Shown here piece by piece: positions 34,020 to 42,011 of a stretch of 64,000 nucleotides of DNA (positions are counted from its first letter, which is position 1; every line of letters starts with the position of its first letter). The position numbers were made by a program, and so were the translations under genes. The stretch is from Salinibacterium sp. dk2585 (lineage in GTDB: Bacteria; Actinomycetota; Actinomycetes; Actinomycetales; Microbacteriaceae): positions 124,001-188,000 of the forward strand of contig NZ_CP042856.1 of the NCBI RefSeq assembly GCF_008001035.1, read 5' to 3'. Under the pieces are notes generated by a model. That model saw nothing but the letters and a program-made list of their open reading frames with translations. It had not been told where the DNA came from and ran no database searches.

Positions 34020-34897
34020 CCAACACCTCCCTTCAGCGCCTCGACATCTACACGCGGGTCTGCGAGCGGGCCGCGGCCCTCGTCATCCGTGAGTACTCGA
34101 CCTCATTCGGCGCGGCATCCCGCCTGCTCGAGGCCGGCGTGCGGCGTCACGTCGCCAACATCTACGCGCTCGTGCGGGTCGCGGATGAAGTCGTCGACGG
34201 GGCATCCGATGACGCGGGGCTGACCCCGGAGCAGGCCGCCGTCGCGCTCGACGAACTGGAGGCCCAGACCGACCTGGCGCTCGAACGTGGCTACTGCACC
34301 AATCCCATCGTGCACGCCTTCGCCCGCACAGCCCGCGAGGTCGGCTTCGGGCGGGAGCTCACGGCGCCCTTCTTCGCCTCCATGCGCGCCGACCTCGAGC
34401 AGGCCGTGCATGATCCCGAAAGCTTCACACGCTATGTCTACGGCTCGGCCGAGGTCATCGGGCTCATGTGCCTGCGGGCATTCCTCCTCGGTCATCAGCG
34501 CAGCGATGAGCAGATGCTCGAACTGCAGGCGGGTGCCCGCGCGCTCGGTGCCGCATTCCAGAAGGTCAACTTCCTCCGCGACCTCGCCGACGACTACCAG
34601 GCGCTCGGCCGCAGCTACTTTCCCGACGTGGATGTCGAGACGTTCAGCGAGGAGGACAAGGCGCGCATCCTCGATGACATCGACTCCGACCTGCGAGTGT
34701 CACGTGCTGCACTCCCGCTGCTGCCACCCGGCAGTCGCAAGGCGGTGTGCCTTGCCCAGTCGCTTTTCGCCGAGCTCGCCCGGCGACTGCGGGCGACCCC
34801 CGCCCGCGACATCCTGGCCTCCCGCCTGAGCGTGCCGACCCCGGTCAAGGTGCGGCTGGCCGCGGCCGCTGCAGCGGGACGGATGCCTCGCGCATGA
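34016..34897 (+). CDS. crtB: Phytoene synthase
   Basis: This 293-residue squalene/phytoene synthase family enzyme has its two aspartate motifs, RVADEVVDGASDD and NFLRDLADDYQ, and the conserved YVYGSAEVIGLMCL segment. It condenses two geranylgeranyl diphosphates to phytoene. The start is a TTG overlapping the crtE stop (TTGA), supported by GGAGG just upstream. It overlaps crtI by four bases, so the operon is translationally coupled throughout. Confidence 0.95.
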   Translation: MTNTSLQRLDIYTRVCERAAALVIREYSTSFGAASRLLEAGVRRHVANIYALVRVADEVVDGASDDAGLTPEQAAVALDELEAQTDLALERGYCTNPIVHAFARTAREVGFGRELTAPFFASMRADLEQAVHDPESFTRYVYGSAEVIGLMCLRAFLLGHQRSDEQMLELQAGARALGAAFQKVNFLRDLADDYQALGRSYFPDVDVETFSEEDKARILDDIDSDLRVSRAALPLLPPGSRKAVCLAQSLFAELARRLRATPARDILASRLSVPTPVKVRLAAAAAAGRMPRA

Positions 34898-36450
34898 GTT
34901 CCTCGCCCCGACCGCAGCGCGTCATCGTCATCGGAGGCGGCATCACCGGGCTCGCGACCGCCGGCCTCCTCGCGCGGGAGGGCCACTCGGTGACCCTGCT
35001 CGAGAAGCAGCCCGCGGTCGGCGGCCGCGCCGGCCTGCTCGAGGTCGACGGCTTCCGTTTCGACACGGGCCCCTCCTGGTACCTCATGCCAGAGGTCTTC
35101 GACCACTTTTTCGCGCTCATGGGCACGTCGGCGGCCGAGCAGCTCGAACTCGTCAAGCTGGACCCCGGCTACCGGGTCTTCTTCGAAGACGTCGAGGAGC
35201 CCATCGCGATCACCTCCTCGCGCTCGGCCAACATCGAGCTGTTCGACTCGATCGAGCCGGGGGCGGGGCGGCGCCTCGCCCGCTACCTCGACTCGGCCGC
35301 CGACACCTACGAGATGGCCAAACGGCGCTTCCTCTACTCGACCTTCGAGTCGTTCCGGCCCCTCCTCGCGCCAGACGTGCTGCTCCGCCTGCCGAAGCTG
35401 GCACGACTGCTGCTGCGCTCGCTCGACTCGCACGCGGCATCCGTCACCAGCGACCCGCGCCTGCAGCAGATCCTCGGCTACCCGGCAGTCTTCCTCGGTT
35501 CCTCACCCTTCGATACGCCGAGCATGTACCACCTCATGAGCCACCTCGACATGACCGACGGCGTCTACTACCCGCGCGGCGGATTCACGAAGGTGATCGA
35601 GCGCATTGCGGCCGTCGCAGCGGATGCCGGTGCCGAGATCCGCACCTCGGCGCCCGTGGCGCGCATCCTCACCTCGCGTGGCGTCGCGATCGGCGTCGAA
35701 CTCGAGAACGGTGAGGTGCTCGACGCCGACCTAGTCGTCTCGACCGCCGACCTGCACCACTCCGAGACGGAGCTCCTGCCACGAGAGCTGCAGACCTACC
35801 CGGCCGAGTACTGGGAGAAGCGTGTCGCCGGCCCAGGCGCCATGCTGCTCTACCTCGGCGTCGAGGGCGAGCTGCCGCAGCTCGAGCACCACACGCTGCT
35901 CTTCGCGCGCGACTGGCGCGAGAACTTCGACTCGATCTTCGGTTCGCCGACGAGCATCCCAGAGGTGCCGAGCCTCTACGTCTGCAAGCCGTCTGGTGTG
36001 GACCCGGATGTCGCGCCCGCCGGCCACTCGAATGTCTTCGTGCTCGTGCCCATCCCAGCCGACCCGATGTTGACGGAGCTCGACGAACTCGGTGACCGCG
36101 TGATCGAGCAGATCGCATCGTGGACGGGCATCCCCGACCTCGCCTCACGCATCGTCGTGCGTCGCACAGTCGGGCCGGCTGACTTCGCTGCCGACCTCAA
36201 CGTGTGGAAGGGCTCCGCCCTCGGGCCGGCGCACACCCTCAAGCAGAGCGCCTTCTTCCGCGGGGCCAACGTGAGCGAGCACGTGCGCGGGCTCCTCTAC
36301 GCGGGCAGCTCGAGCATTCCGGGCATAGGGCTGCCGATGTGCCTCATTAGCGCGGAGCTCGTGCTCAAGCGGCTGCGCGGCGACACCTCGACGGAAGCGC
36401 TGCCCGAGCCGCCGCGGCGGGTTGAGCCTGTCGAAACCGAGGAGCCCTGA
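34894..36450 (+). CDS. crtI: Phytoene desaturase (lycopene-forming)
   Basis: This 518-residue FAD-dependent desaturase has the N-terminal dinucleotide fold VIVIGGGITGLATAG, GGRAGLLEVDGFRFDTGPSW and the C-terminal carotenoid desaturase signature (YAGSSSIPGIGLPMCLISAEL). It converts phytoene to lycopene through four desaturations. The ATG overlaps the crtB stop. The last dozen codons (PPRRVEPVETEEP) are encoded by a dispersed GGTTGAG...TCGAAACC palindrome rather than by conserved sequence, so the C-terminus has probably been altered by that element. It overlaps crtYe by one base. Confidence 0.95.
   Translation: MSSSPRPQRVIVIGGGITGLATAGLLAREGHSVTLLEKQPAVGGRAGLLEVDGFRFDTGPSWYLMPEVFDHFFALMGTSAAEQLELVKLDPGYRVFFEDVEEPIAITSSRSANIELFDSIEPGAGRRLARYLDSAADTYEMAKRRFLYSTFESFRPLLAPDVLLRLPKLARLLLRSLDSHAASVTSDPRLQQILGYPAVFLGSSPFDTPSMYHLMSHLDMTDGVYYPRGGFTKVIERIAAVAADAGAEIRTSAPVARILTSRGVAIGVELENGEVLDADLVVSTADLHHSETELLPRELQTYPAEYWEKRVAGPGAMLLYLGVEGELPQLEHHTLLFARDWRENFDSIFGSPTSIPEVPSLYVCKPSGVDPDVAPAGHSNVFVLVPIPADPMLTELDELGDRVIEQIASWTGIPDLASRIVVRRTVGPADFAADLNVWKGSALGPAHTLKQSAFFRGANVSEHVRGLLYAGSSSIPGIGLPMCLISAELVLKRLRGDTSTEALPEPPRRVEPVETEEP
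36420..36438. repeat. GGTTGAG...TCGAAACC element inside the crtI 3' end
   Basis: The 19-base GGTTGAGCCTGTCGAAACC lies in the last codons of crtI. Words of this type are, to my knowledge, common dispersed intergenic palindromes in actinobacteria. A longer relative lies in the 3' end of crtYe, and half-elements form the hairpin between grpE and dnaJ. Confidence 0.6.
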
Positions 36451-36824
36451 TGCACTTCGCCTACCTCGCCGCGCTGCTCGTGTCGCTCTTCTGTATGACG
36501 CTCCTCGACCGCCGCTTCACCCTGTTCTTCTGGCGGGATTGGCGCCGCGCCACCGCGGTCATGGCGATCGGTATCGTCTTCTTCGTCATCTGGGACTTCG
36601 CGGGCATCAGCCTCGACATCTTCTACCGCGGCAACAGCCCGTGGATGACCGGCATCGAGATCGCCCCCGAGATGCCGATCGAGGAACTCTTCTTCCTCGC
36701 GCTGCTCTGCTACGTGACGATGGTCGCGTACGGCGGTGCCGCCGCCCTCCTCAGGGGGTTGAGTAAGCCCGCCAGGGATGTATCGAAACCCTCCGCCGCG
36801 TCGAACTCCGGAGCCGCCCGATGA
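36450..36824 (+). CDS. crtYe: C50 carotenoid epsilon/gamma-cyclase subunit, first of two
   Basis: This 124-residue, three-helix membrane protein of the heterodimeric lycopene cyclase family contains FRLFFWRDWRR-like and FVIWDFAGISLDIFYRGNSP segments, and the conserved acidic EMPIEELFFLALLCY. With its partner it cyclises the elongated C50 chain to give decaprenoxanthin-like or sarcinaxanthin-like pigments. The C-terminal tail (LRGLSKPARDVSKPS) is encoded by a repeat element and is not conserved. It starts with a one-base overlap to crtI and overlaps crtYf by four bases. The ring type (epsilon or gamma) cannot be told from sequence, so the symbol follows Corynebacterium. Confidence 0.88.
   Translation: MHFAYLAALLVSLFCMTLLDRRFTLFFWRDWRRATAVMAIGIVFFVIWDFAGISLDIFYRGNSPWMTGIEIAPEMPIEELFFLALLCYVTMVAYGGAAALLRGLSKPARDVSKPSAASNSGAAR
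36756..36791. repeat. GGGTTGAGTA...TATCGAAACCC element inside the crtYe 3' end
   Basis: GGGTTGAGTA at 36756-36765 and TATCGAAACCC at 36781-36791 bracket a 15-base middle with a CCC/GGG pair. The pattern belongs to the same family as the shorter element in the crtI 3' end. It encodes most of the non-conserved tail of CrtYe while keeping the frame open. Confidence 0.6.
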
Positions 36825-37186
36825 CCTACTGGGCGCTCAACGCGGTGTTCCTCGCGGTCGTCGTGCTCGTGGCATCCGCGGCCCTGCTCGCCCGGCGCTC
36901 GCCGCAGTGGCGCTCGGTCGGCCTCGCGGCGCTTGCGGTGCTCGCGCTGACGGCGGTCTTCGACAACGTCATGATCGCGGTCGACCTGTTCGGCTACAAC
37001 GATGACCGCATCTCGGGTGCCTTCCTGGGGCTCGCGCCGCTCGAGGACTTCGCCTACGCGATCGCGGCGGTCGTGCTGCTGCCTTCGTTGTGGGATCTGT
37101 TTGATCGGCGCGGCACCCACATGAACGCCGAGCCCGTCGCCGCGCCCGAGCCCGCGGCATCCGACACTGAACGGGGCCGAGCGTGA
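36821..37186 (+). CDS. crtYf: C50 carotenoid cyclase subunit, second of two
   Basis: This 121-residue partner of the preceding gene has three helices. It has TYWALNAVFLAVVVLVASA, ALTAVFDNVMIAVDLFGYND and the conserved LGLAPLEDFAYAIAAVVLLP. The paired small subunits match the split bacterial lycopene cyclases (CrtYe/Yf, LbtA/B, CrtYg/Yh). Both are needed to close the ends of the C50 chain. The start overlaps the crtYe stop (ATGA) and the stop overlaps the crtEb start (GTGA). The tail after residue 105 is variable. Confidence 0.88.
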   Translation: MTYWALNAVFLAVVVLVASAALLARRSPQWRSVGLAALAVLALTAVFDNVMIAVDLFGYNDDRISGAFLGLAPLEDFAYAIAAVVLLPSLWDLFDRRGTHMNAEPVAAPEPAASDTERGRA

Positions 37187-38049
37187 CCGCACTCAAGACG
37201 CTCATCCTGTCGTCGCGCCCGCTCAGCTGGATCAACACGGCGTTCCCATTCGCGGCCGCCTACCTGCTGACGACGCGCGAGATCGACGCGGTGCTCATCG
37301 TCGGCACGATCTACTTCCTCATCCCCTACAACCTTGCGATGTACGGCATCAACGACGTCTTCGACTACGAGTCAGACCTCGCGAACCCGCGCAAGGGCGG
37401 CGTCGAGGGTGCGCTGCTGGCGCCCGAACTGCACCGGCCCACCCTCTGGGCGGCGGCGCTCACGAACATCCCCTTCCTGGTGTTCCTCGTCGTGGTGGGC
37501 GGGCCTCTCTCATGGCTTGTGCTCGCGGTCAGTGTGTTCGCTGTCATCGCGTACTCGGCGAAGGGCCTCCGCTTCAAGGAGCGCCCCATCCTCGACTCCA
37601 TCACTTCCAGCACCCACTTCGTGTCGCCCGCGCTTTACGGGCTTGTGCTCGCTGGGGCGGAGTTCACGCCCGCGCTGTGGCTGATCCTGGCCGCCTTCTT
37701 TCTCTGGGGGATGGCGAGCCACGCATTCGGTGCAGTGCAGGACGTGCTCGCCGATCGGGAGGGAGGAATCGCCTCCATCGCGACCGTCTTCGGCGCCCGC
37801 GCCACGACCAGGCTCGCCATCTGCCTCTACCTGGCTGCGGGCATCCTGCTGCTGTTCACCGGGTGGCCGGGCGCGCTTGCCGCCGTGCTGGCGCTGCCCT
37901 ACGTGTGGGCCTGCGCACCCTTCTGGAATGTGACGGATGCCACGGCCGAAACCGCCAACCGTGGCTGGCGCAAGTTCCTCGCGCTCAACTTCGCCTGCGG
38001 CTTCCTCGTGACGATGCTGCTCATCCTGTGGTGGAACCTCTCGGCGTAG
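37183..38049 (+). CDS. crtEb: Lycopene elongase, UbiA-family prenyltransferase
   Basis: This 288-residue membrane prenyltransferase has about eight helices and two aspartate-rich sites. The first is NDVFDYESD (residues about 55-63) and the second is DVLADREGG, typical of the UbiA superfamily. It adds two dimethylallyl units to lycopene to form the acyclic C50 flavuxanthin-type intermediate that the two cyclase subunits then ring-close. It is the last gene of the operon. Its presence is the main reason to predict a C50 rather than C40 pigment. Confidence 0.93.
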   Translation: MTALKTLILSSRPLSWINTAFPFAAAYLLTTREIDAVLIVGTIYFLIPYNLAMYGINDVFDYESDLANPRKGGVEGALLAPELHRPTLWAAALTNIPFLVFLVVVGGPLSWLVLAVSVFAVIAYSAKGLRFKERPILDSITSSTHFVSPALYGLVLAGAEFTPALWLILAAFFLWGMASHAFGAVQDVLADREGGIASIATVFGARATTRLAICLYLAAGILLLFTGWPGALAAVLALPYVWACAPFWNVTDATAETANRGWRKFLALNFACGFLVTMLLILWWNLSA

Positions 38050-38115
38050 CATCCGCTGTCGGTGCTCCTGCGCGCTGCACCTGGCCTCACTCGGTTTCCG
38101 CTTTCGCTTTCGCGA

Positions 38116-38177
38116 GCGCTACAGTCTCCGTCTCCCGCTACAGAAATAGCTGTAGCGCCAAGAAAAAGCTGCAGCGC
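38116..38177. repeat. CGCTACAG-type hairpin, copy 2
   Basis: The inner stem CGCTACAG (38136-38143) pairs with CTGTAGCG (38150-38157) around a six-base loop. The outer GCGCTACAG (38116-38124) faces CTGCAGCGC (38169-38177) with one mismatch. It lies between the convergent crtEb and a MarR-like gene, where it can terminate both. It shares its plan with the hairpin at 28.06 kb. Confidence 0.6.
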
Positions 38178-38210
38178 TGGCGTCGAACAGCGCCCCGAGC
38201 CGGATCGCGC

Positions 38211-38627
38211 TTAGTCCGTGTAGCCCAGGTTCCGTGCCATCCGTTCGAGCGAATTCACCGTGGTGAGGTACTCCTCCTCCGTGAAGTCCTTCGCGAGCGA
38301 GTTGCGCAGCCCGTCGACGACCTCGCTCAGCCGCGTGAAGGCGATCGTGCCACGCTCGGTGATGGCATACTCGCCGTCAGTGACGGTCACCCACCCGCTC
38401 TCGCGCAGCTCGCCGAGGTGCTCGGCCGCCGACTCAGAGCTGCCGGGCTCGACGAAGGGCGCGACGGCGAGGTCGAGCTGCTCGAGCGTGGCACTGCTCG
38501 CCGACAGCACGCTCAGGAGCTGCCACTGCCGCCGAGTCACGCCGTGCTCCTCAATGATGGCAGCGAAGCGCTCGTCGATGAGGCGGTCGACGAGCTTCAG
38601 CCAGTATCCGATCGGTCTCTCAGCCAT
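38211..38627 (-). CDS. MarR-like winged-helix protein
   Basis: This 138-residue protein has a MarR-type start (GYWLKLVDRLIDERFAAIIE), a helix-turn-helix region around VTRRQWQLLSVLSASSATLE and a wing near ESGWVTVTDGEYAITERG. It is shorter than the family average and the recognition helix is less typical. The C-terminal helix ends in MARNLGYTD. It is convergent with the carotenoid operon across a hairpin. No ligand or target can be named, and there is no palindrome obvious at its own start. Confidence 0.75.
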   Translation of the reverse strand: MAERPIGYWLKLVDRLIDERFAAIIEEHGVTRRQWQLLSVLSASSATLEQLDLAVAPFVEPGSSESAAEHLGELRESGWVTVTDGEYAITERGTIAFTRLSEVVDGLRNSLAKDFTEEEYLTTVNSLERMARNLGYTD

Positions 38628-38727
38628 GCCGACACCCTAGTCACGAGGCATCCGCCCGACAACGCCTTACATGATTCCGAACCGGATGCGGTTGATCGGA
38701 CTGACCGTGCGCATCCGGTCCGGAACG

Positions 38728-39522
38728 CTAGAAGGCGAAGCCGAGTTCCTCCGGGTACGGGCCGAGGCGCGTGAGCTGGGCGGCCGCATCCTGCAGGTGC
38801 GCGAGCGTGAGCCCCATGGTGCCGGGACCGAAGCTCACGCGGGCCACGCCGAGTTCAGCGAGGCGCTTGAGCGGCACACCGCCGGGCTTGCCGATGACGG
38901 AGATGAGCCCGTTGACCTCGTCGAGGGCGCGCTTGACCATGTCTTCGTCCTTGAGCCCGAGGAAGAAGATGCAGTCGGCGCCCGCCTCGAGGTAGGCGTT
39001 GGCTCGTTCGACGGCCTCATCCCAGTCGCCGCCGGGCGCCGCGAGGGTGTCGACGCGTGCATTGATGACGATCGGCATGCCCGAGACCGCCCCGGCGGCA
39101 CGAGCGGCAGCGACGCGGTCGGCCGCCTCGGCGATGGGGAACTGCGGTGCCTTCTCCGGCCCGACGCTGTCTTCGATATTGAGGCCCGCCGCGCCCAGCT
39201 CGATGAGGCGGGAGACATTCTCCTCAACGCCCTTCGCCGTCTTGGAGTAGCCCTTCTCGAAGTCGACCGACACGGGCAGTTCGGTGGCGCCGATGATCGG
39301 CTTGACGGCATCGAGCGCCTCGTCGACCGTCATGCCCTCGCCGTCGGGCAGCCCGCGCGCGAAGGAGATCGAGTGGCTCGCCGTCGCGAGGGCCTTCATG
39401 CCCGGCACCTCGCTCACGATTCGGGCGGTCACGGCGTCCCAGACGTTGGCAACGACGAGGGGGCTACCGGGAACGTGGAGCGAGCGCAGGAGCTCGGCCT
39501 TGACGAAGGTGGGGTTGGTCAT
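38728..39522 (-). CDS. Isocitrate lyase/PEP mutase-superfamily enzyme
   Basis: This 264-residue TIM-barrel protein carries features of the superfamily: VVANVWDAVTARIVSE at the start, GLNIEDSV (the Glu-Asp metal site), INARVDTL and the C-terminal ARVSFGPGTM. The family includes oxaloacetate decarboxylases, methylisocitrate lyases and PEP mutases. The KKCGH lyase motif is replaced here, by VDFEKGYSK, so lyase activity on isocitrate is unlikely. A carbon-carbon or carbon-phosphorus bond reaction on a 2-oxoacid is probable. It stands alone, with a tandem repeat and hairpin on its 5' side. Confidence 0.82.
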   Translation of the reverse strand: MTNPTFVKAELLRSLHVPGSPLVVANVWDAVTARIVSEVPGMKALATASHSISFARGLPDGEGMTVDEALDAVKPIIGATELPVSVDFEKGYSKTAKGVEENVSRLIELGAAGLNIEDSVGPEKAPQFPIAEAADRVAAARAAGAVSGMPIVINARVDTLAAPGGDWDEAVERANAYLEAGADCIFFLGLKDEDMVKRALDEVNGLISVIGKPGGVPLKRLAELGVARVSFGPGTMGLTLAHLQDAAAQLTRLGPYPEELGFAF

Positions 39523-39558
39523 GCCCTAAGAGTGGCCCCACTCCGCAGCATCCGCCAC

Positions 39559-39606
39559 CCCTGCCCTTTCCCAACCCTGCCCTCTCACAACCCTGCCCTC
39601 TCACAA
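39559..39606. repeat. Three tandem 16-base repeats
   Basis: CCCTGCCCTCTCACAA occurs at 39575-39590 and 39591-39606, preceded by the variant CCCTGCCCTTTCCCAA at 39559-39574. The array runs into the AACTCAGGA hairpin next to it and appears to derive from it. It lies between two leftward genes. Confidence 0.8.
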
Positions 39607-39624
39607 CTCAGGACTGGCCTTGCA

Positions 39625-39678
39625 CAACTCAGGAGTCAGGTGCCGTGACGGCCGAGCCGCCTGGTGACTCCTGAGTTG
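39625..39678. terminator. AACTCAGGA-type hairpin at the esterase 3' end
   Basis: CAACTCAGGAGTCA (39625-39638) and TGACTCCTGAGTTG (39665-39678) pair perfectly over 14 bases. The hairpin overlaps the final codons of the leftward esterase gene and may end its transcript. It shares CTGAGTTGGGAAAGGGG with the palindrome near 63.6 kb, also at a hydrolase 3' end. Confidence 0.65.
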
Positions 39679-40504
39679 GGAAAGGGGTGAGGTGTTCGTC
39701 GAGGAAGCCCGCGATGAGCGCCATGACGGATGGCGTCTCGAGCGCCGGGTCTTCGTGCCCCGCGCCGCCGACGACGTGGAGGGCGGATGTCGCCCCGAGG
39801 CCGACGAGTGCGTCGTGCAGTGCGCGGCTGTGTTCGAGGGGCACGACGGCGTCGCGGTCGCCGTGCAGCAGCAGGTGGGGCGGCGCATCGCGGTGGGCGC
39901 GCCAGCGCGGGCTCGCGGCGCGCAGCACGAGGTCACGGTCGTCGGATGCCACGGTCTCGAGTCGGAGGTAGCCGGACGCTGACGGTTCTGGCAGGTTGCG
40001 CGCCTCGAAGGGCGACCGAAACGAGCTCATGACGAGGTCGGTCGGCGGGTACCAGGCGACGACGGCCCCAACGCTGCTCGACTGGTCGAGGTGTTCCCCG
40101 ACGATGCCCTCGAGTTCGGGATCACCATTGCTCAGCGCCGCGAGCGACGCGAGGTGGCCGCCCGCCGACGCCCCACCGAGCCCGATGCGCGAGGGATCGA
40201 TCCGATACTCGGAGGCGTTTGCCCGCAGCCACCGCACGGCCGCCTTGACGTCGTGCACGGCGGCCGGGTGGAGGGCGTCGCCGCTGAGCCGGTAGCTGGC
40301 GCTCGCGACGACGAATCCGCGCGCGACGAGCGGAAGCATCCGCCCCTCCACATCGTCGCGCTTGTCGCCGACCTTCCAGCCTCCCCCGTGCAGGTAGATG
40401 AACAGCGGATGCTGCGGGGCACCGTCGTCGGGCACGTACAGGTCGAGCGTGACATCGCGCTGCGGCGTGCTCGCGTAGACGAGGTCGTGCAGTGTCGTCA
40501 CCAT
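39629..40504 (-). CDS. Alpha/beta-hydrolase, HSL-type esterase
   Basis: This 291-residue hydrolase has the oxyanion-hole motif LHGGGWKVGDK, the nucleophile elbow GLGGASAGGHL (Ser in GxSxG), an Asp in LLHGDRDAVVPL and a catalytic His in VGGAGHEDP. These are features of hormone-sensitive-lipase-type carboxylesterases. The last residues (QESPGGSAVTAPDS) overlap a dispersed hairpin and are unlikely to be conserved. It has 15 bases to the preceding MFS gene on the same strand, so the two are probably cotranscribed. The ester substrate is unknown. Confidence 0.88.
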   Translation of the reverse strand: MVTTLHDLVYASTPQRDVTLDLYVPDDGAPQHPLFIYLHGGGWKVGDKRDDVEGRMLPLVARGFVVASASYRLSGDALHPAAVHDVKAAVRWLRANASEYRIDPSRIGLGGASAGGHLASLAALSNGDPELEGIVGEHLDQSSSVGAVVAWYPPTDLVMSSFRSPFEARNLPEPSASGYLRLETVASDDRDLVLRAASPRWRAHRDAPPHLLLHGDRDAVVPLEHSRALHDALVGLGATSALHVVGGAGHEDPALETPSVMALIAGFLDEHLTPFPTQESPGGSAVTAPDS

Positions 40505-40519
40505 GAGGGCCTCCGGGAA

Positions 40520-41962
40520 CTAGGCGAGGCGCTCGTACTTCGGCAGCCGCACGAAGAGCAGCATCACGAGGCCGATCAGCAGCACGAGGCCAATGCCGAG
40601 CACACCATAGATGATGCCGCCGAACGCGGCCAGGAAGAGTGCCCAGGCGAGGGGGGAGAGGAAGCTCGCGACGCGTCCGGTGGTCGCGTAGAGCCCGAAG
40701 ATCTCGCCCTGCATGCCGGCGGGCGTCACGCGGGTGAGCAGTCCGCGGCTCGCCGCCTGGGCGGGGCCGACGAAGGCGCACAGGATGAGGCCGCAGACCC
40801 AGAACACGATCGTGCCGAGGTCGCGGAGGGCGAAGACGGCGACCGTCATGAGCACGAGCCCGGCGAGTGTCGCGACGATGAGCCGCTTCGGCCCGACCAC
40901 GTCGTCGATGCGTCCGGCGAAGATGGTCGAGACCCCGGCGACCAGGTTGGCGGCGACGCCGAAGATCATGACCTCGATCGTGCTGAAACCAAATCCCTGC
41001 GCGGCGAGGATCGCGCCGAAGGCGAACACGCCCGCGAGGCCGTCGCGGTAGACGGCGGCGGACAGCAGGAACCAGAACGTGGAGCGGTTGTGCTTGAAGA
41101 GCGTGCGCAGGTCCTTCGCGAGCACGACGTAGGAGCCGAAGAAGGAGGCCTTCTGGGCGTCCTCGTAGGCGGGGGACTCCGGCACGTTCCTGAACAGGGG
41201 GATCGCGAAGAGGATCGTCCACACGGCGCACACGACCGCGACGAGCTTGAACGCGAGCGCCTGATCGGTGCCGATGCCGAAGATGAGCGGAATGCAGAGC
41301 ACGAGCGCGATGATGCCGCCGATGTAGCCGAGACCCCAGCCGAGCCCCGAGATGCGGCCGACGTTTGCGGGCGTCGAGACTTCGGAGAGCATCGCGTTGT
41401 AGCTGACGCCGCCGATCTCGCTCACGACGGCGCCGATCGCGACCGCAAGCGCCCCGAACCAGAAGTACTTGGGGTCTGCCTCGACGAAGAAGAGTGAGAA
41501 CTGGATGAGCGCGATCGCGATCGTCGCCCCGATGAGCCACTTCTTCTTGTTGCCGCGCGCATCCGCCTGCTGGCCCAGCACGGGCGCGAGCACGAGGATC
41601 AGGATGCCGGCGGCGAAGTTCGCCCAGCCCCACCATTCGGCGAGGTCGGTGAGGCCGCGGCAGTATTCGGTGCCCATGTTCTCGGCGAGGGCGCAGCTCA
41701 TCCAGCTTCCGTCGGCCAGCTGCCCGGATGCCGCGACCTCTGGTTCGAGGAACTGGCGCGATGTCAGGTAGAGCGAGACCCAGACGAAGGTGAGGATGAC
41801 CGTGTTGAAGGGCTGCATGGCCCAGTCCCACATCGCCCACGATCTGACGACCTTCTTGGAGGCGGGCTCTGCGCCAACTCCTCGGCCGATCGGGCCAAGC
41901 GCCCGGGTGTTGGCTGCGATCGGGGGTGCTGGAACGGCTTCGCTGCCGTGGTCCTTCGTCAT
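40520..41962 (-). CDS. MFS transporter, Atg22/UMF1-like
   Basis: This 480-residue membrane protein has twelve helices. An N-terminal WAMWDWAMQPFNTVILTFV segment and LAPVLGQQADARGNKKKWL are characteristic of the vacuole-effluxer (UMF1) type major facilitators, also widespread in actinobacteria. A loop after the first helix (residues about 60-105) is long, with a CALAENMGTEYC cysteine pair. The substrate is not known; amino acids or sugars are suggested for relatives. It ends upstream of the esterase and starts 49 bases from the end of the unusual nuclease-like gene. Confidence 0.86.
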   Translation of the reverse strand: MTKDHGSEAVPAPPIAANTRALGPIGRGVGAEPASKKVVRSWAMWDWAMQPFNTVILTFVWVSLYLTSRQFLEPEVAASGQLADGSWMSCALAENMGTEYCRGLTDLAEWWGWANFAAGILILVLAPVLGQQADARGNKKKWLIGATIAIALIQFSLFFVEADPKYFWFGALAVAIGAVVSEIGGVSYNAMLSEVSTPANVGRISGLGWGLGYIGGIIALVLCIPLIFGIGTDQALAFKLVAVVCAVWTILFAIPLFRNVPESPAYEDAQKASFFGSYVVLAKDLRTLFKHNRSTFWFLLSAAVYRDGLAGVFAFGAILAAQGFGFSTIEVMIFGVAANLVAGVSTIFAGRIDDVVGPKRLIVATLAGLVLMTVAVFALRDLGTIVFWVCGLILCAFVGPAQAASRGLLTRVTPAGMQGEIFGLYATTGRVASFLSPLAWALFLAAFGGIIYGVLGIGLVLLIGLVMLLFVRLPKYERLA

Positions 41963-42011
41963 GCGCCCAGGCTAATGGTGGTACGCAAACAATTGGTGTC
42001 GCAGACACGGG

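Noticed and set aside
39559-39606. Possible CRISPR array
   Set aside because: The three 16-mers are directly adjacent with no spacers, and no cas genes are present.
40091-41497. Long plus-strand open frame opposite the MFS and esterase genes
   Set aside because: It is a low-complexity acidic shadow frame across two real genes, with no start signal or domain.
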